Positions 38,736 through 50,243 of a stretch of 64,000 nt of DNA are shown piece by piece. Every line of letters starts with the position of its first letter. The stretch's first letter is position 1. The position numbers and the translations under genes were made by a program. The DNA is from Pyrrhoderma lamaoense (lineage: Eukaryota; Basidiomycota; Agaricomycetes; Hymenochaetales; Hymenochaetaceae): NCBI GenBank assembly GCA_002794735.1, contig NBAZ01000029.1, positions 107,927-171,926 of the forward strand. The letters run 5' to 3'. The notes under the pieces are model-generated. The model worked only from the letters and a program-made list of their open reading frames with translations. It was not told where the DNA came from and did not search any database.

Positions 38736-39465
38736 TGTCAGCAATGACTAGTTCTAGTACCAGTATTAGCCAGCAGAATGCTTAGTCAGCAGAGCCTGAA
38801 GACAGGGCACAACCAGCATACACTGATATAAACAGAGACAGAGGAGAGGAGGAACAAGAGGAGGGGAGGGACAGTGAAGAGGGGACAAGAGGATGTATTA
38901 GAAGGTACTAGTCTAGGAGAGAAAACAAGATCAAGACTGGGGGACTAGCTACTGACAGGAGGGGGGTATTTATACATGTGGGAGGCAGTGTGAGAATAAT
39001 GAAAAAACCCGGCAGGGTTTATGACTAAACTATTAGACTAACTAAGCTGTGCTAGGCTGTGTTAAATAAAACATAAGAAATAGGCTAAACTATGAGGCTA
39101 AGCTAGACTGTGCTAGCTGAAACACTAAATTAGGCTAATTACAAAGAGACTAAAACCAAATGAAGAAAGATGACCATGGAGAATGATGGAAAGTGGTATA
39201 ACATGGTGGAATGTTCTAGAACAGATGAATAAGCAGTGGTGATAAAAGAGTGATAAGATAAAATAAGATGCTTAATAAGACAGCTGAGTCATATGATAAG
39301 TAAGTGCTTAGTAAGCTACTTATGTAAGCATGCTAACTAAGCTGATTAAGTAAGATGCTTAGGTAATAATGCTTAAGTAAATCAGCTTATATAAGATAAT
39401 TAGATAATTCACTTATGTAAGATGCTTAGTAAGCAAAAAAGCAAAATAGACTTGGTTTCATAATA
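38736..39465 (-). repeat. 3' LTR of element A
   Basis: 730 bp, nearly colinear with 56003-56728. It contains a dense run of GCTTA/TAAGC words (about 39260-39440) and a TATATAA-like site (about 39389). Its last base pair is mutated (TAATA). Confidence 0.9.
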
Positions 39466-39482
39466 TTACCCCCTCTCTTAGA
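39466..39482 (-). other. Polypurine tract of element A
   Basis: On the minus strand the sequence just before the LTR is CTAAGAGAGGGGGTAA, the expected plus-strand primer tract position for a minus-oriented element. Confidence 0.7.
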
Positions 39483-39539
39483 TTGATTGTCCTCAATCAT
39501 GATTTTAACTTTGAAAAGAGGGTATGTATTTCATGTCTA

Positions 39540-41685
39540 TAACTCACAATCTTCTGGGAGCTCTGGATTTTCTTTGTAAAACTCTTCAATTAATTCTTTA
39601 GAGTTTTTCAAATGTTTTTCAGGCTCCCAAGTTCTGCTTTCAACACCATATCTTTTCCAGTGTACCAGGAATTTAAGCTTATTTCTGACAAATTTAGAGT
39701 CTACAATAGATTCCACTTCATACTCTTGTTCTTTGCCAATAAGCTTTAGAGGTGGGGGTGAGGCTTGTTGTTGGTTTTCAAAGGCTGGAATTGTATATGG
39801 AGACAGTAAAACTTCATTAAATACTGGATGTATTTTTCTTCAAGTACTTGGAAGTTTTAGCTTGTAAGCATCTTTATTGACCTTTTCTATTACTTCAAAT
39901 AGACCATACCTTTTACAGTCCAGTTTTTTCATAGGTCTTATAGAGGGTAAGTTGGTTGCTTCAAGCATTACTAAGTCTCCTTTCTTGTACTCAATGGATT
40001 CACCTTTATTTCTATCATAAAAGTGTTTCATAACTTCAGCAGCCTTCTTTAAACTGGATTCAACTTCTTCTCTGACTTTTTATATAGTTTTAGCAAATTG
40101 TCCAGCTGATTCATTGACAGGTTCTCTTCTGGGATTGGACCCTTTATATGGATGTAATCCATAATTTACAAAGAAGGGTGAATATCCAGTAGAGGATTGT
40201 ACTTTGTCATTATAAGAGAATTCAGCTATTACTAACCACTCAGCCCAATCTGATTGTCTATGTTTGATATAAGCTCTGAGATACTGCTCAATTTCTTGAT
40301 TTATTCTCTCAGTTTGACTATCAATTTGGGGGTGATATGCAGTAGAAGGATTTCTAGTAATACTCAACAATCTATACAAGTTATGCATGAAATTAGACTC
40401 AAATTGTGGACCTCTGTCACTTATGATCTTTTTGGGAAGATCATGAAGTCTAAAGACTTGATCTTTGTAAATTCTTGCTAACCCCTCAGATATGAGTTCC
40501 ATATTAGTGGGGAGAGCATGAATTTGTTTACTAAATCTGTCTACAATTACACATATTGTATTAAAACCTTTAGACTTTGGTAATTCATCTATTAAGTTTA
40601 TAGATATAATTTTCCAGGGTCTAGTTAGTATTTCATCTGGGTTTAATGGAGCATGCTTTTTGTTTTTATAAGCCTTAGTTCTCTGACATGTATTACAACC
40701 AGAAACATACAAGCAAATGTCATTTGTGATTCTTGGCCACCAAAAATTGTGAGTCACTAATTCCTGGGTTTTGTTTCTACCAGGATGACCAGCTACTGTC
40801 TCATCATAATGAACTTTGATAATTTTAGCTCTCAGAGTTTTATCTTTTGGGATATAAATTCTGTTCTGCTAAGTAATCAAATGATCATTCTTTGCCCAGT
40901 CTTTCTTTTTATTATCTAATGCCCTCTTTACAGACTGATCAATTGCATGTGTATTTTCTTTAATGCTTTTGACCAGTTTTGTATCTAATGATTCAATACT
41001 TGTGGCTCTGAACCACTCAGGTTTTAACATGGTAACTCTCTTATTATCATTCTCCCCCTTGTCATGATCAACTCTTCTTGACAGAAAGTCAGCCTTTTTC
41101 ATTTTTTTTCCAGGCTTGTGAATGATTGTAAGATCATACTTCCACAGAAGCAGCATCCATCTTGCTTGTCTTCTGTTTAAATCCTGAGATTCTCTAAAGT
41201 ACTGAATATTAGCATGATCTGTCCAGACTTCTACTGTATGTTTGGCTTCATACAAGTATGGTCTCCATTCTTTCAGAGCTTTAACAATGGTTAGCATTTC
41301 TTTGTCATAAATGGAATTATTTATTTATTCTGGTGTCATAGATTCTGACATAAATGCTATGGGGTGTCATTTGTTATCTTGCTTTTGAGACAAAACTGCC
41401 TCAATTGCAAAGTTAGAAGCATCTGTTTTAATTCTGAATGGATCATTGTCTGTGGGCACTGCTAAGACTGGAACAGAAGTGATAGCTTGTTTGAGTTGTA
41501 TCACTGTTTCTGCTTCTTCTTTTCCCCATTTCCATCCTGATTTTCCTTTTAACCTGTTGAGTGGAGTGGTAATATGACTGTAACTCTTGACAAAGCGTCT
41601 ATAAAATCCACAGAATCCCAAAAATGATTCTAACTGTTTAACATTCTTGGGTTCTGGCCATTCTTGTATAGCTTTTATCTTTTGG
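39540..41685 (-). pseudogene. Element A: RT end, RNase H, integrase, chromodomain (inactive)
   Basis: Minus-strand readings in order: FLGFCGFYRRFVKSYS (end of RT), RNase H with KTDASNFA and EVWTDHAN, H2C2 zinc motif with HPGRNKTQELVTHNFWWP and GCNTCQRTK, and the integrase core. A C-terminal chromodomain (FLVHWKRYGVESRTWEPEKH) marks a chromovirus. The first integrase Asp is Asn (ISINLID where SVDLIG is usual); the second Asp (ISDRGPQF) and the Glu (NQEIEQYLR) remain. Several stops occur, for example after SQKQDNK (TGG to TGA) near 41367 and near 40080 and 40867. It cannot transpose itself. Confidence 0.9.
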
Positions 41686-41690
41686 GTTTC

Positions 41691-43458
41691 TGTTACGGTT
41701 TCCTTAAAACTAAGGGATCCTCGCGATCTACAACCTTAGTAATAGAGGTTCGATAACCCAGATAAAGCAACTCTAATCCTTTCGCCAAAAGGGGTGGGCT
41801 AGCAGTGTGCTGAGTAGTTGATCAGACTAAATAGACACCTAGTCCGGTTAAAGCTAACGAGCAATTGGTGCTTCTTCAAGGTAGGGGGTCTTGAAGTCGT
41901 TGTGCCAAGTGCCGAGGACACTACAAGTAGATTGTGACAAAGAGGTAATCACGCGAGGTGTCGACCAAGGTATTGATTCAACCTAAATGATGCTGATGCA
42001 ATAACTCGTAGTACGATAACGTGGTCCTTCTTGGAGAGTATAGAAGTAGTCTCCTCACTGTACAGCAATAGAGAACAAGTAACAATGTTAGAGAAAGCTA
42101 GATGTTCTACCACAATACAGATACCCTTAAAGCAACACCTTTGCCAGCTAATGACAATCTTGACTGAGCGCAGGTATTGTACTTCAAGTGTAGTTATAAC
42201 TTATTACCAGATGATGGCTTTTACCAACAGTTGTTGGATATTACCACCAGTTATTGGCTATAAATGAGTCTGAACAATCTACTCTACGATGTCCAAAAGT
42301 CCTGCTTTTATAGCCTTCATCAACACCCATTATACCATGGGTATTCCTTTATCCTAACCATAACCTTAAGGGCACTTGCTCCACAAGTCCCTGAAGACCC
42401 TGTGTATCCCACACATGTCTGAACCCTTATCATCCCTGCTCCGCAGTTCATACGATCGCATTACTCCCTGAGACCCTGAGACCCTTAGATCTGATCTAAA
42501 GAGATTCCCAATCTCCTGTCCCTGAGTTAGGGTCCACTGCCCTGAATCCCTGATAGCCTCACTTGTGGCTAAAACGTGTTGTATGTTCGCTCCACAAAGA
42601 CCCTGTATGGTCTGTACCGACCCAACAGGCCACACGTTGTTCTGCATTGAACTGGAGATGGTATCCCCATTGTATGTATCCAGGCACATCAATTAACTTG
42701 AGGTGATCGTAGACTTTCCTTGGTAGCTGACAGAGTAAGAGTATTCCCCATTCCGGGGGGTCCCGTGGTACCACCTGATAGTGAACCACACTACTGCTGC
42801 ACTGTTCATCGTGCTGGTGTCCGGTATGCTCCATGTTTGTTAAGACAACAATCCTGACTTGTCCCCAGACCTTTTCCTTCCTCTTTATCTCTAAGAGAGT
42901 AATATAATGGAAGGTTCATACATCTTGCTCCCAATGAGGTAGCTCTCGAATAGAATCATCTGTTCAGTACTTCTGTACTTGTACTGTAAACTCGGTAGTG
43001 TCCATTCCCATCTCGAATAGAGTTGCCCAAGTGATCTTGTAAAGGTCTGATTGTAACGCATAAGTTTTTCTGCAATTGATACACCCTACCCTGGTCTGGT
43101 ACCAAGGGACTTGTTCCACCTGACTGTGTACTTGAGATTCGCTAGTTCGTTCTGCTTCATGTACTGCTATACGAATACCTACGTCTCCTGTAGGATTTGA
43201 TAGGGTCCTAGTTTCTGACCTTTGCCGTGATTCTATCCAACCACGGACTTGATCCAGCAATGGCTCTGCTGGCTGTGCATGTAGTCGTTCAAACACCGCA
43301 GGCCTTTCTTCATCTTGAGAGAGGACTTCCCTGTGTAACATGGCTGAGTTTGCTATTGTTCGTAATAGGCAGGATTTGCAGCTTCCTATATTTGGTTTGT
43401 GTTTGATCTCCGACCTAGCCGATGATCCGTGAATCTTCAAACCTTCAAACCCGTAACA
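41691..43458 (-). mobile_element. LTR-like element D2 (1768 bp) inserted in element A
   Basis: Ends TGTTACGG...CCCGTAACA, flanked by GTTTC at 41686-41690 and 43459-43463. It interrupts the reverse-transcriptase reading between GGGKIEME and QKIKAIQEWPEP. The TG..CA ends and 5-bp duplication are those of an integrase-inserted LTR, so this is probably a large solo LTR. Minus orientation is suggested by a CTATAAAAGC box at about 42304-42314. CpG-rich compared with D1 and D3, so this is the youngest or least mutated D copy. Confidence 0.88.
42964..43440 (-). CDS. Open frame near the 5' edge of LTR D2
   Basis: 158 codons open on the minus strand, beginning 18 bp inside the LTR. The first codons have no ATG (TTG at 43440; the first ATG comes about 35 codons in). 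The protein has two Cys pairs, GSCKSCLLRTI near residues 20-29 and VGCINCRKTY later, and is rich in Glu/Arg/Gln. The C-x2-C..RTI near residue 21 recalls the C-x2-C-x-RTI at residues 21-28 of the C-element protein. No known domain. Further open frames in the same LTR (42559-42834, 42366-42692) may be broken continuations. Confidence 0.4.
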   Translation of the reverse strand: MKIHGSSARSEIKHKPNIGSCKSCLLRTIANSAMLHREVLSQDEERPAVFERLHAQPAEPLLDQVRGWIESRQRSETRTLSNPTGDVGIRIAVHEAERTSESQVHSQVEQVPWYQTRVGCINCRKTYALQSDLYKITWATLFEMGMDTTEFTVQVQKY

Positions 43459-44342
43459 GTTTCCATTTCAATTTTACCACCACCCACTATATATCCCAAG
43501 TAACCAATTTTGAGTTCAGCAAATGAACATTTAGAGTATCTCAAACATAAGTGATTATCTTTTAACACTTGTAATACTTGTCTGACAAGTCTAATATGTT
43601 CAGATAAACATCTGGTGAATATTAAGATGTCATTTAAGTAGACTATTATTGAACCCTCCTGTATCAAATCTTTTAATATAGTGTTCATAAAAGCTTGAAA
43701 AGTAGCAGAAGAATTGGTTAATCCAAAGAACATAATAGTGGGTTCAAACAGTCCTCTATTAGTTTTAAAGGCTGCTTTCCACTCATCACTTTCTTTAATT
43801 CTGATATTATTGTATCCTTATCTAACATCTAATTTTGTAAAGTAATTAAACATTTTGGTTTTGTCAAGCAACTCCTGGATTAGAGGAATGGGGTATCTAT
43901 TTTTAATAGTGCTCTCATTTAACTTTCTATAATCCTGGATTGGTCTTAATGTACCATTTTTTTTCTTAATAAAGAAAAATGGAGATACTTGAGAGGATTT
44001 AAAAGGTCTGATTCCACCACTTTTAAAATTTTCATCAAAAAAATGATCCAAAGCTTCTTGTTCTTTAACTGTTAATGGGTAAATTTTACAGTCTTTTGGA
44101 ACAAAGTCAGGTTTGGTTTCAATAGTATGATCCCAAGGTCTTCTTTCTGGTAGTTTGTTGAATTCTTGCTCACTAAATACAGTGGGATACTCTTAACTAA
44201 AGTCAGGTATTACTATATTTTTTTTAACTAGCTGGCAAGTCTTAAGTGGAGAATTGATGTTTTCTGCAGTGGATTGAGAAGAATTTGGTATGTTACACTC
44301 TTTTGGGCATCTATCAAAGTTTATAGTGGCTTTAACCTAATC
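43459..44342 (-). pseudogene. Element A reverse transcriptase, catalytic Asp lost
   Basis: The minus-strand reading gives VSPFFFIKKKNGTLRPIQDY, NRYPIPLIQELLDK, FTKLDVR then a stop where W is normal, FGLTNSSATFQAFMN and VYLNDILIFT. The catalytic box should be Y-x-D-D; the first Asp is Asn (GAT to AAT, about 43633). KLPERRPWDHTIE near the left part serves as a reference for the same site in element B. Confidence 0.9.
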
Positions 44343-44397
44343 TGTTAGGATTTCCAAACTTTAGGCTTACCAATAACGATTATAAAGCACTTACATC

Positions 44398-45219
44398 ATG
44401 TCTAATAACGAGATCACACGAGGCTCATCAACTAGCCGGGACAGACCCCAGAACATATGCCATACCTGTTATAGAACAATACAGGAGATGGAAGAGATAT
44501 GTAACAATATGGCCATACGAATAACTAAGGCCTTAATCAAGACCCAGAAGGAAGATTGGAGGTACTATAATAACTACGGATGGTTTGATATGCATACAAA
44601 CAATTATCCGTATGATACCACCTTGCATAACATAACAAGAGTACAGAACCACCTTTGGTTAGAAGAACCATTCAAGGACATATACCCCGATCAACCTGAA
44701 CTACAGGTTTGCTCCAAAGCAATACTAGATGCTAGAAGTCATGGAGAACCAATCCTAGTAGCATCCTCAATATGTGTTATACTACACAAGCAAGCTTCAG
44801 AAGAAATCAAGGAAGTTATTCGTATATCTATAATCAGAGCTACAGACGAAAGCTTTGCACTACGAGGACCAGGCATAATGACTATAGATGAAAAGGAGAC
44901 AAACCATTTTGCAATGCGAATGCACACACTGTGGAGAGGAATGATATATGAAACATATAATAAAGCTCCTCGTCCAGGATTCGAGAGAGTAGATTGGATC
45001 ACTCTTAACAAAGCTCAATCAGTAACACCTCCAGTAATACCACAGCGAGAAAGTCCTCCATTACCAGTCATGCCTAATAGGGAACGCCCTATACTACCAC
45101 ACATTAATACTATTCTCCCAAGAGAAGAATGGGATAGAAACAATCCATCAGCCCATACTAGAACTAGCATAGCGTCAGATCATCCACAGTATGAATGGCG
45201 GATTAGCCATTCCTCTTAG
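44398..45219 (+). CDS. LTR-encoded 273-aa protein (copy C1)
   Basis: Intact frame from an ATG 55 bp inside the LTR to TAG at 45217. No match to gag, protease, RT, RNase H, integrase or envelope that I can recognise. Features: Ser/Arg-rich start, NICHTCYRTIQEMEEI (C-x2-C), a mixed helical middle (ITKALIKTQKEDWRYYNNYG, HNITRVQNHLWLEEPF), ILHKQASEEIKEVIR, HTLWRGMIYETYNKAPRPG, then a Pro-rich tail (PPVIPQRESPPLPVMPNRER). No membrane segment or signal peptide. Copy C2 is also intact and differs at about 15 residues. Could be a retroelement accessory protein or a captured host gene fragment. Confidence 0.6.
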   Translation: MSNNEITRGSSTSRDRPQNICHTCYRTIQEMEEICNNMAIRITKALIKTQKEDWRYYNNYGWFDMHTNNYPYDTTLHNITRVQNHLWLEEPFKDIYPDQPELQVCSKAILDARSHGEPILVASSICVILHKQASEEIKEVIRISIIRATDESFALRGPGIMTIDEKETNHFAMRMHTLWRGMIYETYNKAPRPGFERVDWITLNKAQSVTPPVIPQRESPPLPVMPNRERPILPHINTILPREEWDRNNPSAHTRTSIASDHPQYEWRISHSS

Positions 45220-45409
45220 CAAGCCTGAGGCTGGGCTAAGAAGATATTCCCACGCTGGGAGTAGATGCGCCGGTCGAATAAATTCTCACAATACGAATGT
45301 GGTAATTCACAAGTCAGGTGATTGTAATGGACGTGGCAACAGAAACAGTTATAAACAATATAACAAGCTTAATGCTTTTGGATGAAGGACGAATTAGACA
45401 CTTTAACTA

Positions 45410-45486
45410 GTGCCACAAATTGCTGGAGACATGGATACGGTGCCACAAACAATGGTGCCACAATGGTGCCACACTAAGTGCCACAA
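45410..45486 (+). repeat. Five-copy GTGCCACA motif cluster in C1
   Basis: GTGCCACA occurs near 45410, 45440, 45455, 45466 and 45479, ending about 65 bp before the TATA box. The same cluster is at 50434-50510 in C2. It is a likely upstream activating or repressing site array of the LTR. Confidence 0.6.
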
Positions 45487-45789
45487 ATTAAATATAATAA
45501 TAGTATTTCTTGATGATTAAACGGGTAGTTAGTTCACATGTAGTAGATGTATATAAGGAGGTCAATTTTGACCAAGATCTCCTCATTGAAATCAATCTTG
45601 TCACAAACCCAAAGACAGCTCATCTGTCTACATCTGATACATCACTATCATCTGTCAGTATATCTGGCTTACAAGTTGTTTCTGTTTTGAACACTGTGAT
45701 ACTAAGTACAAGGGCATCTTATATAATTACGCTTAGTCGTATTATCCCCTTGCTTATACAAGCAGATCAATACAGATCCTAACATAATC

Positions 45790-46182
45790 TATGCTTGGAT
45801 TATGTTTCTTTAACCACTCATGACCAATGAAGATGTCTGTGTCTCCCAGATTTGTGACAGCCAGATTTATTCTTTCTACATGATTATGGATGGACAAGCA
45901 CATAGAAATATATTCTCTTATTGCACCAGCTTTATTGAGAGTGCCATCAGCATTGTATATAGGAATTGCTAGTAGTGTTTTCTTTGTAACAAGCTGATGT
46001 TTCTTTACTAAACTCTCATTAATGCATGAACTTGTGCATCCACTATCAGTCAATCCTTGAGATTGTATTTGCAGATTATTATCAAGAGCAGCTAAGAGTA
46101 TGAGGACAGTAAGTTGTCTTCCTTTTCCACCTTTGATAAATTTTTTGGGTTCTTTCAGAGAAGCTATTGCAGAAGTTATCTC
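45790..46182 (-). pseudogene. Element A aspartic protease
   Basis: The minus-strand reading has LTDSGCTSSCINESLVKKH with the catalytic D-S-G kept, AIPIYNADGTLNKAGAIREY and NLGDTDIFIGHEWLKKHNPS. It is cut on the left by C1 and on the right by F. Part of the gag-pol of element A. Confidence 0.88.
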
Positions 46183-46345
46183 ATCACTGTCATATACTTT
46201 TCTTTTTTCTCTTTATTCTTATGCTTTTTCCCTCTTTCTCGTATTACTAAAACCCATTACACACTTTGGACCCCTTTACTAATCCATATTACTCCATAAC
46301 CCTTGACCCATTCTCCTTTACTCATCCTTATTGACAAACTCTGAT

Positions 46346-46659
46346 TGTTATGAATGGAAATGAACTTGTAGTTATTTCTTTCATTTTCTTATTATTTCTT
46401 TTCTATCACGTAAATGGTTACTAAGAGGGTTACCGGTTGTCATGTGATTGGCTTAGTCACTGGGAATCAGGTGATCAGGTGCTATGCAGTTATTACCTCA
46501 TACTTTTCCCAGGATCATTAGATATATAAGACCACTTAGTAGCTCATGTATAACTTAGCTTTATTCTTGTCTTATCCCGGTACCTCAATACACTTGTTCC
46601 CCACTTTGTGTTGCTCACACTTAGTGCTTATCAAGTAGAGGCTCTGCTGGTCGCTGACA
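46346..46659 (+). repeat. 5' LTR of element B
   Basis: 314 bp, ending GGTCGCTGACA. By hand count it differs from the 3' LTR at about 20 sites, all transitions and no gaps. TATA-like GATATATAAGACC lies near 46520. Confidence 0.9.
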
Positions 46660-47057
46660 TCAGAACAAAGCTACTCATTGTCTTGCGCTCATCATCTATC
46701 ACAACACAATCCTTTTTATTTTCTCACTATAGGGGGGGGGGACCAGTGCTTTTATCATCTTTCCACGTAAACTTTCCCACACCCTAAACCCCTATTACGT
46801 TATCATTTACATTACATCATCATCCGCTTATCTAATACTCTGCTATCAGTGGTGTGTATAAAGCTAACCATTGTTTAAGGGTACTTAACTTTTAAGCTGG
46901 CTTTACAATTACGTATCTTCTTTCATCACACTCTTGTCCACACCTTTGTACTCACCTCTATCAATGCTTACCCACTCATACGACTCTGGTACGAAGGACT
47001 ATCTTTCCAGATCTTCTTTGACATCGACAACAGAGGAGCTACCCCGGCTTGGCAACA

Positions 47058-48179
47058 ATGGAACAGGACAACGTAAAACCACAACAACAACAGCAGCAGC
47101 AGCAACAAAAGCAGCTCGACCCACCTCCCGCACCCCCTACTGTGGAACAGCTACAACTACAGCTTTGAGCTCTTAGAGAAGAAATCGAAGGGAACAACAA
47201 TGTGGTGAGAGGACTTATGGCACTAGTGGAATGGCAGCACCGCCCAGCCCCTCATGCTAAGATCCACATAGCCAAACCAGAACCCTTTGATGGCAAAGAC
47301 TACGACACTTTCATTCGCTCTGTCACCACATACCTATGAGCAGCCAAAGCAGACTTTCCAGACGACGAATCCCAAGCTTTGTTCGTGCTGTCTTTTATGA
47401 AAGGAGGTCACACAGGTGTATGGGCAGAAAACTACTTGGAATCTGCTTACGATGATGTAGGAGACTTCAAAGACACCAGTCGTGAGTTTATTGGAAAACT
47501 AGAGGCAGCCTTCTCAGACCCCAACAAATGAGCTAATGCACAACGTGACTTGGAGAGACTTTGAGTGGTTAAACAGTCTTATGACGAGTTTTTTCAGCAG
47601 TTCGAGATTTACTTACAAAAAGCAGGCTACAACACTATCATGCACAAACCCTACTTAATCTCCCTGCTAAAGAAAGCTCTACCCGAAGACACTCTCACCT
47701 TTGTTCTCAGCTCTCGTCTCACCCCTGTAACTTATAAAGAATGGAAAGAACAGGCTATGCTCCACGAGAGAACCAAGTTGGAGCTGAGGGCGATATGGGG
47801 ACAAGGTAACTCTCTTCTGAGCACGTTTAAACCACGTCCACAGAACAACCCACCTGCCACTCACCTAGCTAACAAGGCCCCCACTAAATGAGACCACTCA
47901 AGGACCACATTTGCAGGACTTGGGCAGCCAATGGATGTGTTAGTAGGTCAGGCTCAACGACAAGGTGGCTGCTACTTGTGTGGAAAGGTTGGACATTTTG
48001 CACACAAATGTCCCAACCAAAAGATGCAGATCCGAGCAATCTTGCGTGCTATGAGTGGAAGTGAGAGGAAAGTGTGGGCGGATGGGGTGAAAGAGTTGAA
48101 AGAGAGTGATTTCGAGGAAGAAGGTGAGGGCAAGGATGAAACGGAGTTCAAGGAGGGTTTTGTGGCAGCCCAAGTATGA
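47058..48179 (+). pseudogene. Element B gag with in-frame TGA codons
   Basis: The frame starts MEQDNVK with a polyglutamine run. It has a gag core (IAKPEPFDGKDYDTFIRSV, GVWAENYLESAYDD) and a CCHC zinc knuckle (CYLCGKVGHFAHKC, about 47970). It stays in one frame to 48177 but has TGA at 47166, 47337, 47529, 47562 and 47889. The surrounding sequence suggests Arg at most of them, so they are likely CGA to TGA transitions. Not translatable as it stands. Confidence 0.88.
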
Positions 48180-49421
48180 ACACGGCATGTGAGGGCAATG
48201 ACGTGGTTTTCTCTTTTTTCCCATGGCCAATTTCAGAAAAAATGGACAAGAACACTAATACAAAATCAGAAAATGTCAAAACTTCCGTAAAAAAATGTTG
48301 TACTTTTAACCCTGTAACTTTTGAAAATGACTCTACTTCTTCTGCTTCTTTTTCTTCTAATAAAACTATTTATTCTAACTCTTTGGCCAAGTCATTAAAA
48401 CCTGTGAAACCAAAAACACGATGACAGGACCTGCTAGAGCCGTTTTCAAATCCTTGAATGGTGCAAAGGATATGAGAAGACTCTGACAGTCAAGTACGTC
48501 CAGTGTTACTCTTCCTTATTCCAGAGGGGTGCAGAGAAGAAGTGACAGATGAATTGTTGGAGGAAATATGGAGGATGGGTAAGGAGGATGCGGAGGTGGC
48601 AGCAGGGATGATGAGGGAGCCAATCCAGTTTGTGAAAAGAGGCAGGGGAAGGCAGTTGACAGTCCCAGTTACGGTTACAAGGCTAGACAACAGCTCACAA
48701 ATAGGCACCAGAGCTCTTGTTAACAGTGGGTGCACAGGATCATGCATCAATCAGCGTTTTGTTATAGACTACCAAATACCTACATGCAAAACACCACTTG
48801 CAATACCAGTTTATAATGCTAATAGCACTCTTAACAAGAATGGTTCAATCAGGGAGTTCGCTACCTTGCAACTAACTATTGATGATCACTCTGAGCGCAT
48901 TGATCTCACTGTCACGGACCTAGGAGACACAGACTTGTTTCTTGGACACGATTGGTTAAAAATCCACAACCCCTCAATTGACTGGACTGATGCAACACTG
49001 TGCTTTAACCGATGCTCAGCCCAGTGTGGATATAGCCAAGCCAACCGCGAAAGAGAACAAGATGTGGAGATTGGGCTGAATCCAGAGGATGATCTAAAAC
49101 CAGGGGATCAAATCTTCTTCTTCGATTGGGACCGATATGTTGAAAAGAATCATCAAATAGTGCAGCAAAGACTACAGGAGGTGACCCCTGACTATGTTAG
49201 GGACTTCCCTGAAGTCTTTAATGAAAAAGAATTTGATCACCTCCCAGAATGACGTCCTTGGGACCATGCTATCAAGCTCACCCCAGGTTTTTCCCCCACT
49301 GATTGCAAAGTCTACCCACTTAATCAAGAGGAGCAACGGGTTCTTGATGAATTTCTAGCAGAAAATTGTTAGGATTTCCAAACTTTAGGCTTACCAATAA
49401 CAATTATAAAGCGCTTACATC

Positions 49422-50243
49422 ATGTCTAACGACGAGATCACACAAAGCTCATCAACTAGCCGGGATAGACCCCAAAACATATGCCATACCTGTTATAGAA
49501 CAATACAGGAAATGGAAGAGATATGTAACAATATGGTCATACGAATAACTAAAGCCTTAATCAAGACCCAGAAGGAAGATTGGAGGTACTACAATAATTA
49601 CGGATGGTTTGATATGCATACAAACAACTATCCGTACAATACCACCTTGCATAACATAACAAGAGTACAGAACCACCTTTGGTTAGAAGAACCATTCAAG
49701 GGCATATACCCCGATCAACCTGAACTACAGGTTCGCTCCAAAGCAATGCTAGATGCTAGAAGTCATGGAGAACCAATCCTAGTAGCATCCTCAGTATGTG
49801 TTATACTACACAAGCAAGCTTCAGACGAAATCAAGGAAGCAATTCGTAAATCTGTAATCAGAGCTACAGACGAAAGCTTTGCACTACGAGGACCAGGCAT
49901 AATGATTATAGATGAAAAGGAGACAAACCATTTTGCAATGCGAATGCACACACTGTGGAGAGGAATGATATATGAAACATATAATAAAGCTCCTCGTCCA
50001 GGATTCGAGAGAGTAGATTGGATCACTCTTAACAGAGCTCAATCAGTAACACCTCCAGTAATACCACAGCGAGAAAGTCCTCCATTACCAGTCATGCCTA
50101 ATAGGGAACGCCCTATACTACCACACATTAATACTATTCTCCCAAGAGAAGAATGGGATAGAAACAATCCATCAGCCCATACTAGAACTAGCATAGCGTC
50201 AGATCATCCACAGTATGAATGGCGGATTAGCCATTCCTCTTAG
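49422..50243 (+). CDS. LTR-encoded 273-aa protein (copy C2)
   Basis: Intact 273-codon frame, same start and stop as in C1 (TAG at 50241). It keeps NICHTCYRTIQEMEEI and the Pro-rich tail. Differences from C1 are mostly in the first two thirds, for example a DE pair after the initial MSN instead of NE, V for A in NNMVIRITK, and R for C in LQVRSKA. That both copies stay open across 820 bp while gag and pol of neighbouring elements are full of stops is notable. Function unknown. Confidence 0.6.
   Translation: MSNDEITQSSSTSRDRPQNICHTCYRTIQEMEEICNNMVIRITKALIKTQKEDWRYYNNYGWFDMHTNNYPYNTTLHNITRVQNHLWLEEPFKGIYPDQPELQVRSKAMLDARSHGEPILVASSVCVILHKQASDEIKEAIRKSVIRATDESFALRGPGIMIIDEKETNHFAMRMHTLWRGMIYETYNKAPRPGFERVDWITLNRAQSVTPPVIPQRESPPLPVMPNRERPILPHINTILPREEWDRNNPSAHTRTSIASDHPQYEWRISHSS

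Larger units (their letters stand above)
44343..45784 (+). mobile_element. LTR-like element C1 (1442 bp) with internal ORF
   Basis: Ends TGTTAGGAT...ATCCTAACA (9-bp inverted ends), flanked by TAATC at 44338-44342 and 45785-45789. Same length as C2 (49367-50808). A TATATAA box at 45550-45556, preceded by five GTGCCACA words, fits a plus-oriented LTR with a long U3, which would hold the 273-codon frame. No internal gag-pol of the parent element is in the window. Confidence 0.9.

Noticed and set aside
41745..41765. Possible tRNA T-loop (GGTTCGATAACCC) in element D
   Set aside because: No acceptor, D or anticodon stems can be built around it, and the word erodes in the D1 and D3 copies.
45191..45385. 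64-codon frame downstream of the C-element gene
   Set aside because: Overlaps the end of the 273-codon frame in another phase. It is identical in both copies only because that half of the element is nearly identical throughout.
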